This document shows, one piece after another, positions 63,253 to 64,000 of a stretch of 64,000 nt of DNA. Source of the DNA: Enterococcus mundtii (GTDB lineage: Bacteria > Bacillota > Bacilli > Lactobacillales > Enterococcaceae); the NCBI RefSeq assembly GCF_002947535.1, contig NZ_PUAP01000017.1, positions 1 to 64,000 of the forward strand. The letters are read 5' to 3'. Position 1 is the first letter of the stretch; each line of letters starts with the position of its first letter. Both the position numbers and the translations under genes were made by a program. Under the pieces are notes generated by a model. It worked only from the letters and a program-made list of their open reading frames with translations. It was not told where the DNA came from and did no database searches.

Positions 63253-64000
63253 TTATCGATTCAAATCGATCGTTGGATGCGTCAATAATTGGTCCACTTG
63301 CTTTCTAGTCGTCAGTGGCACATCCCCTTGGATCGTGTGGGCTAAGCGTGAATTACCTAATGCAAATTGGACGGTTCGATCCAATGACCAATTTTCGCTA
63401 TAGCCTAATAAAATCCCCGCAGCAAAGGCATCGCCTGCTCCAATGCGATCTAAACTATCCAGTGTATACGCCTCTGTTTCGATCCATTTTGTTGAAGTCA
63501 TCAGATAGCCACTTAGTTGTTTTTTCTCAGTTGTGGTGTGCCGTGTTGTACCTGCAAACCAGTCGATTTGGTAATCACTTAAAAATTCTTGGAACGAGCG
63601 AATCTTGGCGGAACGACTGGAAAGATCCATCGCTCTCTCTAATAATTCAGACAAATCACGAACAGAACCAAAGATGACATTGCAATAGGGAAGTATTTCT
63701 TGATAACGTTCCTTCATCACTCTTTTTTTATCTGGCTCTTGGTTTAGACTCGGACGAAAATTAAAATCAAAACAAACTTTTTTTCCTTTTCTATGCGCTG
63801 TTTTTGCTACAGCAAGCGCCACTTCCGCTGAATGCTCATTCAAACTCAAACTGATGCCACAGATGTGGACTAAATCAACTGTTTCGATAAAGTCCTCGAT
63901 GGCATAATCAGCCACTGTAGCTAAGCCAAAAGAACTGTTTTTACGATTTTGATAGGTGATTTCTGTTGGTCTGACCCCATAGCCCATCTCAGCAAAATAA
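63253..64000 (-). CDS. PfkB-family carbohydrate kinase, probably 2-keto-3-deoxygluconate kinase (5' end outside window)
   Basis: About 248 residues are visible and the N-terminal part lies beyond the right edge; upstream of MGYGVRPTEI the frame remains open (YFAEMGYG). VDLVHICGISLSLN, KVCFDFNFRPSL and the PfkB signature DSLDRIGAGDAFAAGILLGY (with the catalytic Asp in GAGD) are visible. The MGYGVRPTE region resembles KdgK-type kinases. It would phosphorylate KDG in hexuronate use. No other hexuronate genes are in view, so substrate is a guess from similarity. Confidence 0.75.
   Translation of the reverse strand, partial: YFAEMGYGVRPTEITYQNRKNSSFGLATVADYAIEDFIETVDLVHICGISLSLNEHSAEVALAVAKTAHRKGKKVCFDFNFRPSLNQEPDKKRVMKERYQEILPYCNVIFGSVRDLSELLERAMDLSSRSAKIRSFQEFLSDYQIDWFAGTTRHTTTEKKQLSGYLMTSTKWIETEAYTLDSLDRIGAGDAFAAGILLGYSENWSLDRTVQFALGNSRLAHTIQGDVPLTTRKQVDQLLTHPTIDLNR

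Noticed and set aside
1-64000. CRISPR arrays, tRNA or rRNA genes, transposases, phage genes
   Set aside because: None of the expected patterns (regular direct repeats with spacers, cloverleaf arms, conserved rRNA segments, DDE or integrase frames) was recognised.

Overview
The window is low-GC Firmicute DNA that fits Enterococcus, probably the E. faecium / hirae / durans / mundtii group. The evidence is the gene content: a WxL surface-protein locus with an Mga-like regulator, an Lsa/Eat-type ABC-F protein, LtaS, T-box and M-box leaders, and many ABC and PTS transporters with strong GGAGG ribosome sites. Most genes lie on the minus strand. No rRNA, tRNA, CRISPR array, phage or intact transposase was seen.

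Layout. 1-1.1 kb: 3' part missing of a choice-of-anchor-A surface protein. 1.5-5.0 kb: a bacteriocin-type locus (secreted peptide, two half-size permeases, ATPase) with two reading-frame faults. 5.2-9.6 kb: acetyltransferase, an overlooked 59-residue zinc-ribbon protein, PepSY protein, VOC protein, a PnuC-type transporter behind tandem NrdR boxes, and an unknown protein. 9.8-12.4 kb: pcp with DUF969/DUF979 permeases. 12.8-16.0 kb: TraX-like protein, amino acid permease, nrdI. 16.0-20.0 kb: MurNAc recycling operon mupG-murQ-murP. 20.3-22.8 kb: an orphan type VII lipase toxin module with reversed domain order, two small helical partners and a probable immunity protein. 23-28.2 kb: lipoprotein, frameshifted histidine phosphatase, ABC-F resistance protein with an attenuator leader, glycerate kinase, glycosyltransferase-like protein. 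28.5-36.4 kb: amino acid permease, NhaC-type transporter behind a Tyr T-box, and metNIQ plus an M20 amidohydrolase behind two tandem Met T-boxes. 36.5-37.1 kb: HAD phosphatase. 37.3-48.2 kb: the WxL locus. 49.7-52.9 kb: mgtA behind an M-box riboswitch, with a 33-codon small ORF between them. 53-59.2 kb: ndk, Rgg-like regulator, ltaS, membrane protein, 6-phospho-beta-glucosidase. 59.5-62.4 kb: lipoprotein, small zinc-finger-like protein, and a deoxynucleoside salvage operon (LOG protein, deoxyribosyltransferase, deoxynucleoside kinase) behind an NrdR box. 63.3-64 kb: a PfkB sugar kinase cut by the window edge.

Themes. Deoxynucleotide supply links the PnuC-like transporter, nrdI, ndk and the salvage operon; two of these carry NrdR-type operators. 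Cell-envelope biology dominates elsewhere: WxL proteins, LTA synthesis, MurNAc recycling and the secreted lipase. RNA-based control is unusually dense, with three T-boxes, an M-box and a ribosome-mediated attenuator. An interspersed palindromic repeat family (six copies) sits in the intergenic gaps; its stems differ between copies but remain paired.
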